64,000 nucleotides of DNA, taken from assembly GCA_033851265.1 (NCBI GenBank), contig JAWWOW010000007.1, positions 124,001 to 188,000 of the forward strand. Direction: 5' to 3'. This DNA is from JAWWOW01 sp033851265. GTDB taxonomy: Bacteria; Actinomycetota; Actinomycetes; JAWWOW01. Shown piece after piece: positions 34,239 through 42,741 of this stretch. Below the pieces are notes generated by a model. It was given only the letters and a program-made list of their open reading frames with translations, searched no databases and was not told the DNA's origin. Positions within the stretch are counted from its first letter, which is position 1. The number at the start of each line of letters is the position of its first letter. A program made the translations under genes and the position numbers.

Positions 34239-35486
34239 TCAGCTCTTGAATGAGCTCGTGACGCCGATGAAGGCGGGGCACTTGTCTGCTTCTTGCGGGA
34301 TCTCTGCGGCCGAGATCGGGGTCGCCATCTCCGTGACGGACGGACCGACCTTGTCGGCGATCGGTCGCAGGGCGTCGAGGTCGAATCCATAGAGCTGTGC
34401 GGCGTTGCCGCCGAGCATCAGCTCGACTTCTTTCTGTGGCACGTCAGCGAAGGAGAGCCGGATCGCCTCGCGTGAGAACGGGAAGCAGGCCTCCTTGTGG
34501 GGGTAGTCGCTGCCCCACATCACCTTGTCGATGCCGACGGCGTGCCGCAGTGGCACCTCGCTCGGCCGCATGAAGCTCGAGCCGACGTGGCATTGGCGCG
34601 CCCAGTATTCGCTCGGCTTCAGCGACAGCTTGCTGACGACCGGGAAGCCCCACTCATATTCCTGCGAGCCGACCGCTGTGACCATGCGCTGTGCAAAGAA
34701 GTCGAGGCGGTAGAGCTCCTCGGGGATCCACGCCGTGCCTTGCTCGGTGAATACGAACTCCAGATCCGGATGCCGCTCCATCGCGCCGCTGAAAATGAGG
34801 TGCGGCAAGGCACGGTGTGCCCACCACGTCACCTCGAGCATGAAGACAACGTGCTCGAGATCGCTGTCGCCCATCGCAGGCACGGCGCTGCCGGAGTGAT
34901 GGTTGATCGGAAGCCCGAGTTCTTCGCAGGTCGCCCACAACGGTTCGTAGTAGTCCACGTCGTACAACGGGTGCAGGCCGGACGAAGGTGGCGCACCGGG
35001 GAGCAGTACGCCGCCGGTCAGGCCCATCTCTTTGATGCGGCGTACCTCGTCGACGGCCTGGTCGATGTCGTGCAACATGATCTGGCCGATGCCGGCCCGC
35101 CGCCCGGGTGCTTCCTTGCAGAAGTCAGCGAGCCAGCGGTTGTGTGCGCGAAGCCCGGCGAAGCGTCGGTCGAGATCCTCTTTCGAGGCGGCCGCCTGGA
35201 CCTTGAGAGAGGCCTCGGGGAAGAACGGCGGGACCGTGTTGGGGTAGATGACCTCGGCGACGACGCCGTCCTCTTCGAGTTCGCGCAGGCGGCGGTCGGA
35301 GTTCCAGTTGCGCTCAGCCTCGTCGCCGTCGAGATCGGCGAAGGGTACGACGTAGGTCTTGACCCACGCGTCGAAGTCATCGCGGTACCGCGGGTCGAGG
35401 TAGTCCCGATACGCATTGATCTCGCCGCCGCCATGGCAGTCGGCGGAGATGATCAGGTAGCGCTCATCGATCGTGCCTGCCGACAT
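34239..35486 (-). CDS. Amidohydrolase-family (amidohydrolase 2) enzyme, copy 2 of 3; first gene of the operon
   Basis: A 415-residue TIM-barrel metalloenzyme relative. Metal-site segments: ISADCHGGGE (DxH form), INHHSGS on strand 5, VFTEQGTAWIPEEL on strand 6 and GSDYPHKEA with the catalytic Asp on strand 8. It shares with the protein at 55.6 kb the stretches NTVPPFFP/NTIPPFFP, RRAGIGQI and GGNAA.LY(G/S)FDLDAL, so those two are close paralogues. ATG at 35486 has GGAGGG 7 bases upstream and lies about 20 bases from the predicted transcription start. The reaction is unknown; hydrolysis or non-oxidative decarboxylation are the family options. Confidence 0.9.
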   Translation of the reverse strand: MSAGTIDERYLIISADCHGGGEINAYRDYLDPRYRDDFDAWVKTYVVPFADLDGDEAERNWNSDRRLRELEEDGVVAEVIYPNTVPPFFPEASLKVQAAASKEDLDRRFAGLRAHNRWLADFCKEAPGRRAGIGQIMLHDIDQAVDEVRRIKEMGLTGGVLLPGAPPSSGLHPLYDVDYYEPLWATCEELGLPINHHSGSAVPAMGDSDLEHVVFMLEVTWWAHRALPHLIFSGAMERHPDLEFVFTEQGTAWIPEELYRLDFFAQRMVTAVGSQEYEWGFPVVSKLSLKPSEYWARQCHVGSSFMRPSEVPLRHAVGIDKVMWGSDYPHKEACFPFSREAIRLSFADVPQKEVELMLGGNAAQLYGFDLDALRPIADKVGPSVTEMATPISAAEIPQEADKCPAFIGVTSSFKS

Positions 35487-35513
35487 GGGCGACCCTCCCT
35501 CGCAACCAGCGAG

Positions 35514-35541
35514 ACTGTATCGCTGTTACAGAGGACGTCAA
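35514..35541 (-). promoter_or_regulatory. Promoter with overlapping 17-bp palindromic operator for the amidohydrolase operon
   Basis: On the minus strand TTGACG (-35, plus positions 35536-35541) and TACAGT (-10, 35514-35519) are 16 bases apart. The palindrome CTGTAACAGCGATACAG (35515-35531), five-base arms CTGTA/TACAG with a 7-base centre, fills the spacer and covers the -10. Repressor bound there would block RNA polymerase. Arm length and position suit a TetR-family dimer, and the operon's last gene encodes one. I saw no second copy of this palindrome in the window. Confidence 0.7.
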
Positions 35542-35646
35542 GGGTGGTAAGCCGCTGACGAGCGGAAACGCCCCCATCACGGCTTCTCGGTCCGCAAAGA
35601 GTCCCCGCTTGTCGCGTTCTGCGGAACGCTCCTTCTAATACGGCCC

Positions 35647-36240
35647 TTACCGGGTGGACGAATGACGTCTTCCGGCGAACGTCAAGGCTGCACCACACAA
35701 GACGAGCAAGACGCCCGCGGCCACTTCCCAGGCGGTTGGGCGACCTGTGAAAGCAAGGTCGCCAGAGGTGACGGAAAAATTGGCCACCGTGCAGGCATGG
35801 CACCCGATGTTCAACTCATACGTGCCGGGCTGGGTCGGGTAAAGAGTGTCGTCGCCCTGATCGCACGTTCCGGACTTGCCCACGATGAATGAGCCGGTTA
35901 CTCGCCCGTCAGTGGCCAGATGGACCTGCCCTGCGTCACTTCCGATGCCCAATTCGCATTCGCTCGGGCCTCCCGGGAATCCCTGAGGGAACTCGTGAAC
36001 GAGGGCGAAGAAGGCGGGATTGTCGAACTGGGTTCGCCAGTTGCTGAGGTCATCCGTGATCCTGCCGCTGATCCGAACATGGGTTCCAACGGGTCCGCTG
36101 CTAGGCGTAAGAGTCAGACAAGGATCGCTAGGTGCACCAATGGGGCAGCCCGCCGCCGCCAAGGCAAGATCCGCGCTCGGCACTGCGGTTGCGAAGAGAA
36201 GCACAGCGACGACCGCAACTGCTCGAAAGACTCTGGGCAC
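35647..36240 (-). CDS. Exported protein with LAxTG-type sorting signal
   Basis: A 197-residue surface protein. A signal peptide (1-30, ending ALA-AAG) precedes a beta-rich domain (about 32-155) with several cysteines (AAGCPIG, DPCLT, SECELG, GTCDQG, IGCHAC). The C-terminus has LAFTGRP, a hydrophobic helix of about 20 residues and a basic tail RRHSSTR, the order of a sortase substrate; LAxTG is the motif used by class E sortases of high-GC actinobacteria. The SSGPVGTHVRISG segment resembles Ig-like domains. No sortase gene is in the window. Start ATG at 36240. Confidence 0.8.
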   Translation of the reverse strand: MPRVFRAVAVVAVLLFATAVPSADLALAAAGCPIGAPSDPCLTLTPSSGPVGTHVRISGRITDDLSNWRTQFDNPAFFALVHEFPQGFPGGPSECELGIGSDAGQVHLATDGRVTGSFIVGKSGTCDQGDDTLYPTQPGTYELNIGCHACTVANFSVTSGDLAFTGRPTAWEVAAGVLLVLCGAALTFAGRRHSSTR

Positions 36241-36306
36241 GTTCGGGATCTTCCCAGGCGACTACCCGTCTTGCTACGGCACGTGCGCCGCGACGTGGCC
36301 GTCGGC

Positions 36307-36657
36307 TTATGCCGAGCCCTGGCCCGACTCACGGGCTATTCGCGCATCGATCTCACGCTCATCCGGGCAGGGATTGCCGTCGACGGGGCAGATGATTCGG
36401 GTGCCGTCCATGAATCCGGGACGCATGGCGTTCGCTTCTTCGATGCACATAGTGCAAATGACCTGGGCGTCCGGGTTGATGCTCGTTTCACGCGCGCCGC
36501 AGAACGCCACGCGCCAGGTCACGTCTCGGCAGCAAACGAGATGTGCCAGTTCGTCGTCATCTGGACGGAGCTCGAACTCCACATCGTGGCCAGGAGCCGG
36601 AGCCTCACGCAGCCGCAGTCCGAAGGCCATCGACTTAGTCTGCCGCGACTTGGTCAC
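36307..36657 (-). CDS. Small cysteine-rich hypothetical protein
   Basis: A protein of 116 residues if started at GTG 36657, or 107 at ATG 36630 (MAFGLRLREAP). It carries LVCCRD, AFCGA, ICTMCIEE and CPVDGNPCP, enough for one or two zinc sites, in a soluble acidic protein with no signal peptide. Neither start has a clear ribosome-binding site. It lies 66 bases upstream of the LAxTG protein on the same strand and may be co-transcribed. Function unknown. Confidence 0.65.
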   Translation of the reverse strand: MTKSRQTKSMAFGLRLREAPAPGHDVEFELRPDDDELAHLVCCRDVTWRVAFCGARETSINPDAQVICTMCIEEANAMRPGFMDGTRIICPVDGNPCPDEREIDARIARESGQGSA

Positions 36658-36726
36658 GTTGCGAAGCGGTTAACCCGTACTGCTGGATCTCCATTCGGGA
36701 GGCAGGCGCAAAGCTCATACGCGGCC

Positions 36727-36963
36727 CTACTCATCCTCGTCGCCTTTCGACACGGAGAGGTAGCGCAACCCGTGAAGAGCCCCGAGGAGGACGTTGAACG
36801 AGAACAGGCTCCAGCCGAAGCCAGGGGAACCGAGGAGGGCAACGATCACGCCGACGACAGCAAGTGAAGCGCAGGCGAGCACAGTCATGGCCGCGCTTGT
36901 TTCGGGAGACTTATGGCCCGGGGGGCCAAGAACCCGATCGTCTAACGCTCGCAACCACCTCAT
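36727..36963 (-). CDS. Small two-helix membrane protein
   Basis: A 78-residue protein, MRWLRALDDRVLG.., with two hydrophobic segments (about 26-46 and 50-65) joined by a short Gly/Pro turn and an acidic end (KGDEDE). I take ATG 36963; a GTG 12 bases upstream is also open. It is on the same strand as the two genes downstream. No family is recognised. Confidence 0.6.
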   Translation of the reverse strand: MRWLRALDDRVLGPPGHKSPETSAAMTVLACASLAVVGVIVALLGSPGFGWSLFSFNVLLGALHGLRYLSVSKGDEDE

Positions 36964-37298
36964 AATGAGATGCACACCTGCCGCCAGCCCTTGTCCAGAT
37001 TTCGTGCCTGGGGATCCGCACCGACACAGCGAACGCTAACCCCGGTTGACCACCTGTGAAGGCCCTTCCCGGTCAGGTAGATAGGCCCGCGTGCGTCCCG
37101 TCGGACCGAATAGAACCGGCGCAGGCCCGGTGCCCCCTGTGCCGTCCTCTGCTCTGCTTACGCCCGAGAACCAGAGCAGAGCGCAGCGAAGGGCATCAGG
37201 ACCCGGCAGATCAGCGGCCCTGTCTGAGCGCGAGATTCGACGCTCGCGCGGTCATCCTGCTCCCAACCACGGTCGATGCGAGCGATCGGGAAGTGCCG
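36964..37298. other. Intergenic region containing hairpin repeat C
   Basis: This 335-bp gap lies downstream of the leftward barrel-fold gene and upstream of the leftward small membrane protein gene. Most of it is repeat copy C. The left third (36964-37090) shows nothing I can name beyond a TTGACC at 37045. Short open readings cross the repeat but do not match between copies B and C as proteins. Confidence 0.65.
37092..37296 (+). repeat. Dispersed hairpin repeat, copy C (about 200 bp, longest copy)
   Basis: Core stem CTCTGCTCTG (37147-37156) and CAGAGCAGAG (37172-37181) around a 15-nt loop, identical in geometry to copies A and B. It shares with copy B the blocks GAACCGGCGCAGG, GGGCAT.AGGAC, AGCGGCCCTGT and CACGGTCGATGCGAGCGATC in order and orientation, with about 36 bp extra before the last block. 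It lies just past the stop of the leftward gene at 37299. Confidence 0.85.
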
Positions 37299-37598
37299 TT
37301 AGGGCAAGACCGTGTAGACGTCGATCGCCGTCTCTTCGGGCGGTGTCGCAAACCCACCCTCGATGCCCTGTTGCATGCGGGGAAGCAGGGTGTCGTCGCG
37401 GAATCGCTCCCAGCTTTCCTTCGACTCGTGCACGGCGATGATCGTCCAACCTCCAGGTGACGAGCCGGCGGCGTGAAAGATCTGGCCATCGGGCAGCTGA
37501 TCAGCACTGGGGTGAACTGCGGCGATCGAAGCTTCGTACTGCTCCTTTGTGCCGCCTGGAAAGTGATGCACTATGCCGTACGCCACGATCGTCTCCAA
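37299..37598 (-). CDS. Small ferredoxin-like (ABM/DABB-type) barrel protein
   Basis: A 99-residue protein, METIVAYGIVHHFPGGTKEQYE.., with the strand-helix-strand rhythm of dimeric alpha/beta-barrel proteins (antibiotic-biosynthesis-monooxygenase or YCII-like folds). GGWTIIAVHESKESWERF is a typical core strand and helix. These small proteins bind diverse ligands or act as cofactor-free oxygenases or isomerases; no catalytic residues can be assigned. ATG at 37598. It stands alone downstream of the amine oxidase gene (195-base gap). Confidence 0.78.
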   Translation of the reverse strand: METIVAYGIVHHFPGGTKEQYEASIAAVHPSADQLPDGQIFHAAGSSPGGWTIIAVHESKESWERFRDDTLLPRMQQGIEGGFATPPEETAIDVYTVLP

Positions 37599-37792
37599 AC
37601 GAGTCGCGTTACATGCGCCCGCCTGTTGATGTCCCGACAGTCGTCCACGGGCCCCACAGACGACGTCGAGGTGGCGAGGAGTTTCGCCGTTCAGTTAGCA
37701 CTTTGGACGCTAGGCCAACGCGGGAGAGGGAGCAAGTGGTCGCCACGAGCGATCGTTGGCCGTGCGGGAAGTGCGTGGCGATTGGGGTGTTG

Positions 37793-39283
37793 TCAGAGTT
37801 CGGCGAGTACCTCCTGTGCCGCGCGTTCCCCAGAACGCACTGCGCCGTCCATGTAGCCCTGCCAGTACGTCGCGGTTTCCGTCCCCGCCCAGTGGATGCG
37901 ACCCACCGGCTTGCTGATTGCGGTGTTGTAGCCGTAAACGACGCCTGGGCCCGCGATCGCGGTCGGGCCACCGCGGCTCCACTCCTCGTCGGCCCAGTCT
38001 TGGATCACGACCGACGTCGGATCCTTGGCTTTGCGTCCGAAGTAGGTAGAGAAGTTTGTGAGTACGCCATCGCGGAGGCGTCTGTGGTCGTCGCCCCAGC
38101 CGCGGGCTTCGTCACCGCCGACGAACCCGAGCAGGCCACCGAACGCGCTGTCTTTGGGGGAGATGTCGAACGTCGTACGTGCCGGACCGATGTCGCTGAC
38201 CGCGAACCCATTGAGCCCCCTGTCGCGCCACCACGGCTTGTCGTAGTAGACGCCGACCTTGATGAGCCACCCCTGGGGAAGGCGTTGCGCGATCTGATCA
38301 CGCTCTGCGGGCATGACAGGGGAGTAGATGATTCGGTTGCTCAGCGTGGGTGGCACTGCGACGACAACCTGCTTGCATTGAGCGGTCAGTACGTCGGAGA
38401 TCACGGTCGCGCCATTGGTGTCCTGGTTGATGCGGCGCACGGGCGCGTTCAAGACCACCCGATTGCCGAGAGCCTGTGCCATCCGTACGGAGATGGTGTG
38501 GGCGCCCTCGACGAAGCGGGCGGCCTGCGCACCGCCACGCGTGTTGATGAGCCGCTCGAACGTGCCCGGCACGGTGCCGTTGGTGGCGCGGGCGATGTAG
38601 GCAACGGTGAACAACAGGGAGATCTCCCGGGCCTCCGCGCCCACAATCGCCTCGATCGCGGAGCCGGCGATCTTCAGCGTGTGGTTGTTGGCGGTGTGCT
38701 CTTGAAGCCATGACCCCAGCGTGACGCCATCCCACTCTCGAGCGCGCTTGGCGGTCCATGGCTTGTCTACCGGTGTCTGCTTGGCCATCTGGTCGAGCAA
38801 CTTGACGACGACCAAGGCGTCAGCAATGAGCTCTGGGTCGGGCGGGGTGGTGCCCGTCGGACCACTGTCATCCCACGTCGTCCGAATACCGCGGGAGTAG
38901 TAGACGGCATTGCCGTGGTCGGGTTGCGGGAACTCGTGCACGCCCATCTCGTTGGCGAGGGCGCGAATGTGGTCTTGGGTGGGCCCGACCCAGGTGCCGC
39001 CGAGGTCGCTGACGCGACCGTTCGGAAAGACATGGTTGAAGGTCCGACCGCCGACCCGGTTCCGCGCTTCGAGCACGCGGACCGACTTGCCCGCGCGGAC
39101 GAGCTCGCGGGCAGTCGTCAGGCCGGCCAGACCGGCACCGACCACGACGACGTCAACGTCAACCGGCGGAGCCGCTGTCGCGCGACGCGCGGCCGTGGGG
39201 CCCACCCCAGCGGTGACCGCCACACCAGCCGCTGCTGCACCGCCGAGCACCTGTCGCCGGGATAGCCCGTGTCCTTCAGCCAT
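37793..39283 (-). CDS. Tat-exported flavin monoamine oxidase
   Basis: A 496-residue FAD amine oxidase. The N-terminus LSRRQVLGGAAAAGVAVTAG is a twin-arginine signal, so the folded, FAD-loaded enzyme is exported. The dinucleotide fold VVVVGAGLAGLTTARELVRAG, the GG doublet RNRVGGRTF, LGGTWVGPTQ and the C-terminal FAD contact IHWAGTETATYWQGYMDGAVRSGERAA are all present. It should oxidise an amine to an imine or aldehyde with hydrogen peroxide release outside the cell. The start is 42 bases downstream of the large PKD protein gene, so they may form one unit. Confidence 0.92.
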   Translation of the reverse strand: MAEGHGLSRRQVLGGAAAAGVAVTAGVGPTAARRATAAPPVDVDVVVVGAGLAGLTTARELVRAGKSVRVLEARNRVGGRTFNHVFPNGRVSDLGGTWVGPTQDHIRALANEMGVHEFPQPDHGNAVYYSRGIRTTWDDSGPTGTTPPDPELIADALVVVKLLDQMAKQTPVDKPWTAKRAREWDGVTLGSWLQEHTANNHTLKIAGSAIEAIVGAEAREISLLFTVAYIARATNGTVPGTFERLINTRGGAQAARFVEGAHTISVRMAQALGNRVVLNAPVRRINQDTNGATVISDVLTAQCKQVVVAVPPTLSNRIIYSPVMPAERDQIAQRLPQGWLIKVGVYYDKPWWRDRGLNGFAVSDIGPARTTFDISPKDSAFGGLLGFVGGDEARGWGDDHRRLRDGVLTNFSTYFGRKAKDPTSVVIQDWADEEWSRGGPTAIAGPGVVYGYNTAISKPVGRIHWAGTETATYWQGYMDGAVRSGERAAQEVLAEL

Positions 39284-39325
39284 CCCATGGTTCTACCGGA
39301 CGACGTGTCCGCTTCGTCAGGAAGG

Positions 39326-42300
39326 TCAGCCGCTAGGTGCGAGGACGAGCGTCCACATGGCATCTGACGCGCTCGGTGCATCAGCCGTGGCGGTGATCCC
39401 GCCGGCGGTCATGCCGGCATTCCACGAGCTTCGGTCGGTGAGCAGGCTGCAGATCCGACCGGACGACGTTCCGCACCCGAAGTAGCGCTGTGTCTCGCTA
39501 GCAGGCGCCGCGATCGATGTGGTGGTCGATGACTTGTCGTTCCAGATCGAGACGACCCAGCTGCCGTCCACTGTGACCGACCGCGTCGGCGTTGTGTGTG
39601 TCTGCCGGTTGACGGTCTCGCTGGCACTGGCGAACGACGTCACCGGTCCCGTGGCAGCCGTGCCGCGATAGGCGGCCAGGATCACGTTGACCTTGATGCT
39701 GGAGGCAGCCGTGAACGTGACAGTGCTGCCGGCGCTGGAACCATCAGCGACCTTCTGCCAGACCCTGCTGACACCCGAGCCGGCGGCCTGTGTTGCCAAC
39801 AGCGTCCAACCGCTGCCGGAGGGGCCGGAGAACGCGACGGTGTTGCTGTTGGTCGTGGCGCTGAGGATCAGGCCGTCGCCAGCGACCACCGTCGGCGGCA
39901 CCTGCACCGACCATGACGTGCCGCTGGTGTTGCGGTCGGTCTCGCCGACGAAGGAGATGGTTTGACCAGCCGAGGAGACCGGCACGGCCCGGGTCGTTGT
40001 TCCCTGCAAGGTGGTGTCAGCGGTGACCGTCAGCGTCACGGTGTAAGTAGCGTCCCCGGCGTACGAGTGGTTTGTCGTGACGCCGCTACTAGTTGGGGTG
40101 CCGTCACCGAAGTCCCAGGTGTAGTCAGTGATTGCGCCACTGTTGGGCGACGAGCCAGAGGCGTCAAATGCACAGTCGAGGTGGACGCAGCTGTAGGTGA
40201 AGCTCGCCGTTGGTGGATCGGGTGGGTTGTCCACGGTCAGGCTTTGCGACGCCGTCCCGGTCTTGCCGCGGTTGTCGGTAACGGTGAGCACGACGGCATA
40301 GGTGCCGGGTTCGGCGTACGTGTGCGACGGCGAGGGAGTGCTCGCCGTGGCTCCATCACCGAAGTCCCACGCGTACGACGCGATTGCGCCGTCGGGGTCA
40401 TTGCTGCCTGTGCTGCTGAAGGAGCATGCAAGCTTCGTGCAGTTGCTCGAAAGGTAGGCCTGCGGAGGGGCGTTCGGGCCGGTTTGGTCAGATGAGACAT
40501 AGAGGAACGTGCCCTGCGACGCCCACGTCGGGTCGGTGTTATACCCCGGGCCACTCATCTGGATCGCGGTGCCGCTCACAGGCGCACTGCCGTTCCAGTT
40601 GATGCGGCGGAGCTGTCCATCCGTGCGCGTGACGAAGTACAGCTTGTCGCCTTGCAGCAGCATGCTGCCGACCTTGGTGAAGTCGATGCCGGTGATGTTG
40701 CCGCTCGCGATCGTGTACGCCGCACCGACCACGTCGTCCTCGGGGAGGAACGACCGCCACCGCAGGGTGGTCACGTCCGAGCGGACGTAGTAGATGCGGT
40801 TGTTCGTAAAGAACATGCCGGTGATCTTGGGCAGGTCAGCCTTGAACTGGTTGTTGAAGAGCTCGACGGGCGTCGGCGGACCAAAAGTCGTGCCGTCGAA
40901 GGCTTGCTTGCAGAACGTGCCATCGGCCCATCCGGTGTAGAGGATCCCAGACAGCATGAATGCGCCGCGGAGCTGACCCCAGGCCGTGGTGGTGTTGAGC
41001 TGCGGCAATAGTGGCCCGCTGACAATGCCGTCGAAGCTGCGGACAGATGCCACGTCGTCCGTGAGTGACGGCGTCGCTGTTGCACCACACGGACCGACGG
41101 TCTTAACCGCGCTGCCGTAGCGACCGAGTTGGTACATCGCCCCGGGCAACGTGCCGGCCGAAGGGTTCGGCACCTGCTTCCCGCCAGCGAGTGGGAAGAA
41201 CGCAAGACGTGGGTGTTGTTCGTTGGCGACGACGTTGGTGTCGTGGCCGATCCACAACCCCGTCGGCGTCGCGAGGATGTCCCAGACACCGACGCCGAGC
41301 TCGCGGGTCGGGTTCCAACTGAGGGGAAGGCCGGACACGGGATCCATCGCTGCCAACCCTTGACGCGGGACGGCTCCGGGGCCGGCGAAGTCCGCGGCTA
41401 GCGGATTGTTCTGCCACCGGAAATGTCCGCCGGTGTAGATCGCGGTCCCGGTGACCGCAACGCTCCATGTCGAGTCACCGCCGGTGAAGGTGACCCACGT
41501 CGGCTGCAAGTTGGTCCCGGTGATGCCGGTCTCCCAGCGGGAGTAGCTGTCGCAACCCGCGTTCTGGTTGTTGAGGTAACCCCCAGCGGTGACGATCACG
41601 AAGTACGAGCCGTCGGGGGAGAAGTCGACGTCACTGACATAACTCTCGAATTTGGGCTTGCATGCCGCTGCGAACCGGGTCGTGTGCCAGTCGGCGAGCT
41701 GCAGGGGCGCGGTGGTCAGGTCGAACATGGCCGCCTGTCCCCGGTCGATGCCGTTCACCTGCTTGAAGTTCCCGAGGACGACCATGCGGGCGCCGTCTGG
41801 TGACACCTCGACCTTCTTCACGTACGTCGTCCAACTGGGGTAGCTGGGGTTCGGGTTGTTGATCCCCGCGAACGTCGCCTTGAACGTGGGGTCCGGCGCC
41901 CCGGTCGTCGGGTCGAGCGAGGCCAGGTGCTGGTAGGGCTGGCCTCCTATCGCGGTGAAGTTGCCACCGATGTACAACCGACCGTTCGCGAGCACCAGTG
42001 AGTTGACCTTGTTGTTGACCACCGGCGGCTTGAACGCGGTCACGACCGTGCCGGTCGCGACGTTGACCTTGACCACGTATGCCCAGGTGACGCCGTTGAC
42101 TTTGTGGAACTCACCGCCGAGGTAGGCCGTCTGCTGGTCGTCGGAGACAGCGATGGACTGGACCATGCCGTCGAGCTTGGGGGCGAACGCCGTACTGACC
42201 TGTCCAGTCGTCGCGTCGAAGCCGAAGATGTAGTCGCGGGTGAGGATCGCGCTCGTCCCGGCGTTACGCACCTGGTGGCAGTTGCCTCCAGCGATCATCG

Positions 42301-42541
42301 TGTTGCCCGCCTGCGCGATGGCCCGCACCGAGCACGAAGCCGAGTCAACAAGCTGCGGAGTCCAGCCCACCGGGTCGGGATTGACGACCTGGAGTTGCTT
42401 CGCGTCGACCGCCGCGGCGGGGGTCGCGGGGATTGTCGCGAGCCCCACGGCGGTGAGAACGAGGGGCAAGAAGAGGCCGACACGTCGCAGGATGCGGGCC
42501 CTGGGTATGCCAGGTCCCGGCAACCTTTGGGTGCCGTTCAC
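39326..42541 (-). CDS. Large secreted protein with propeller-like repeats, two PKD domains and a C-terminal beta domain
   Basis: A 1071-residue extracellular protein. I start at GTG 42541 because GGGGGAG lies 6 bases upstream; the reading is open further but without signals. The signal peptide spans about 1-45 (LFLPLVLTAVGLATIPATPAAA). Residues about 50-670 hold repeated WD/propeller-like units (AYLGGEFHKVNGV, LYIGGNFTAIGG, IYTGGHFRW..). Two PKD domains follow, each with the hallmark WDFGDG (near 727 and 810) and cysteines. The last 215 residues form a Ser/Thr-rich beta domain. No catalytic site is obvious; adhesion or scaffold use is likely. A Tat-exported amine oxidase follows at 42 bases. 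Confidence 0.85.
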   Translation of the reverse strand: MNGTQRLPGPGIPRARILRRVGLFLPLVLTAVGLATIPATPAAAVDAKQLQVVNPDPVGWTPQLVDSASCSVRAIAQAGNTMIAGGNCHQVRNAGTSAILTRDYIFGFDATTGQVSTAFAPKLDGMVQSIAVSDDQQTAYLGGEFHKVNGVTWAYVVKVNVATGTVVTAFKPPVVNNKVNSLVLANGRLYIGGNFTAIGGQPYQHLASLDPTTGAPDPTFKATFAGINNPNPSYPSWTTYVKKVEVSPDGARMVVLGNFKQVNGIDRGQAAMFDLTTAPLQLADWHTTRFAAACKPKFESYVSDVDFSPDGSYFVIVTAGGYLNNQNAGCDSYSRWETGITGTNLQPTWVTFTGGDSTWSVAVTGTAIYTGGHFRWQNNPLAADFAGPGAVPRQGLAAMDPVSGLPLSWNPTRELGVGVWDILATPTGLWIGHDTNVVANEQHPRLAFFPLAGGKQVPNPSAGTLPGAMYQLGRYGSAVKTVGPCGATATPSLTDDVASVRSFDGIVSGPLLPQLNTTTAWGQLRGAFMLSGILYTGWADGTFCKQAFDGTTFGPPTPVELFNNQFKADLPKITGMFFTNNRIYYVRSDVTTLRWRSFLPEDDVVGAAYTIASGNITGIDFTKVGSMLLQGDKLYFVTRTDGQLRRINWNGSAPVSGTAIQMSGPGYNTDPTWASQGTFLYVSSDQTGPNAPPQAYLSSNCTKLACSFSSTGSNDPDGAIASYAWDFGDGATASTPSPSHTYAEPGTYAVVLTVTDNRGKTGTASQSLTVDNPPDPPTASFTYSCVHLDCAFDASGSSPNSGAITDYTWDFGDGTPTSSGVTTNHSYAGDATYTVTLTVTADTTLQGTTTRAVPVSSAGQTISFVGETDRNTSGTSWSVQVPPTVVAGDGLILSATTNSNTVAFSGPSGSGWTLLATQAAGSGVSRVWQKVADGSSAGSTVTFTAASSIKVNVILAAYRGTAATGPVTSFASASETVNRQTHTTPTRSVTVDGSWVVSIWNDKSSTTTSIAAPASETQRYFGCGTSSGRICSLLTDRSSWNAGMTAGGITATADAPSASDAMWTLVLAPSG

Positions 42542-42741
42542 AATTAACTCCCCCTTGACGCGACCGCAGTCGCGCCCCCGCTTGCCGACAGTAGTGACGC
42601 TAGGGCTCATGTCGAGGGGAATGTTGGCGAAATCACTACAACAGCCATGAAATGACCAGAACTGACCAGCGGATATCACCCGGGTGGTGACAGTGAGCGA
42701 CGCCAGTGGGGCGGGATGTGACACCTGCTACGAATAAGGCC

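Noticed and set aside
37045..37100. TTGACC as a -35 element upstream of a possible rightward gene
   Set aside because: No suitable -10 at 16-18 bases and no credible rightward gene follows.
42677..42686. Palindrome CACCCGGGTG between the PKD protein gene and the divergent dehydrogenase
   Set aside because: Only 10 bp, common by chance in high-GC DNA, no second copy or linked regulator.
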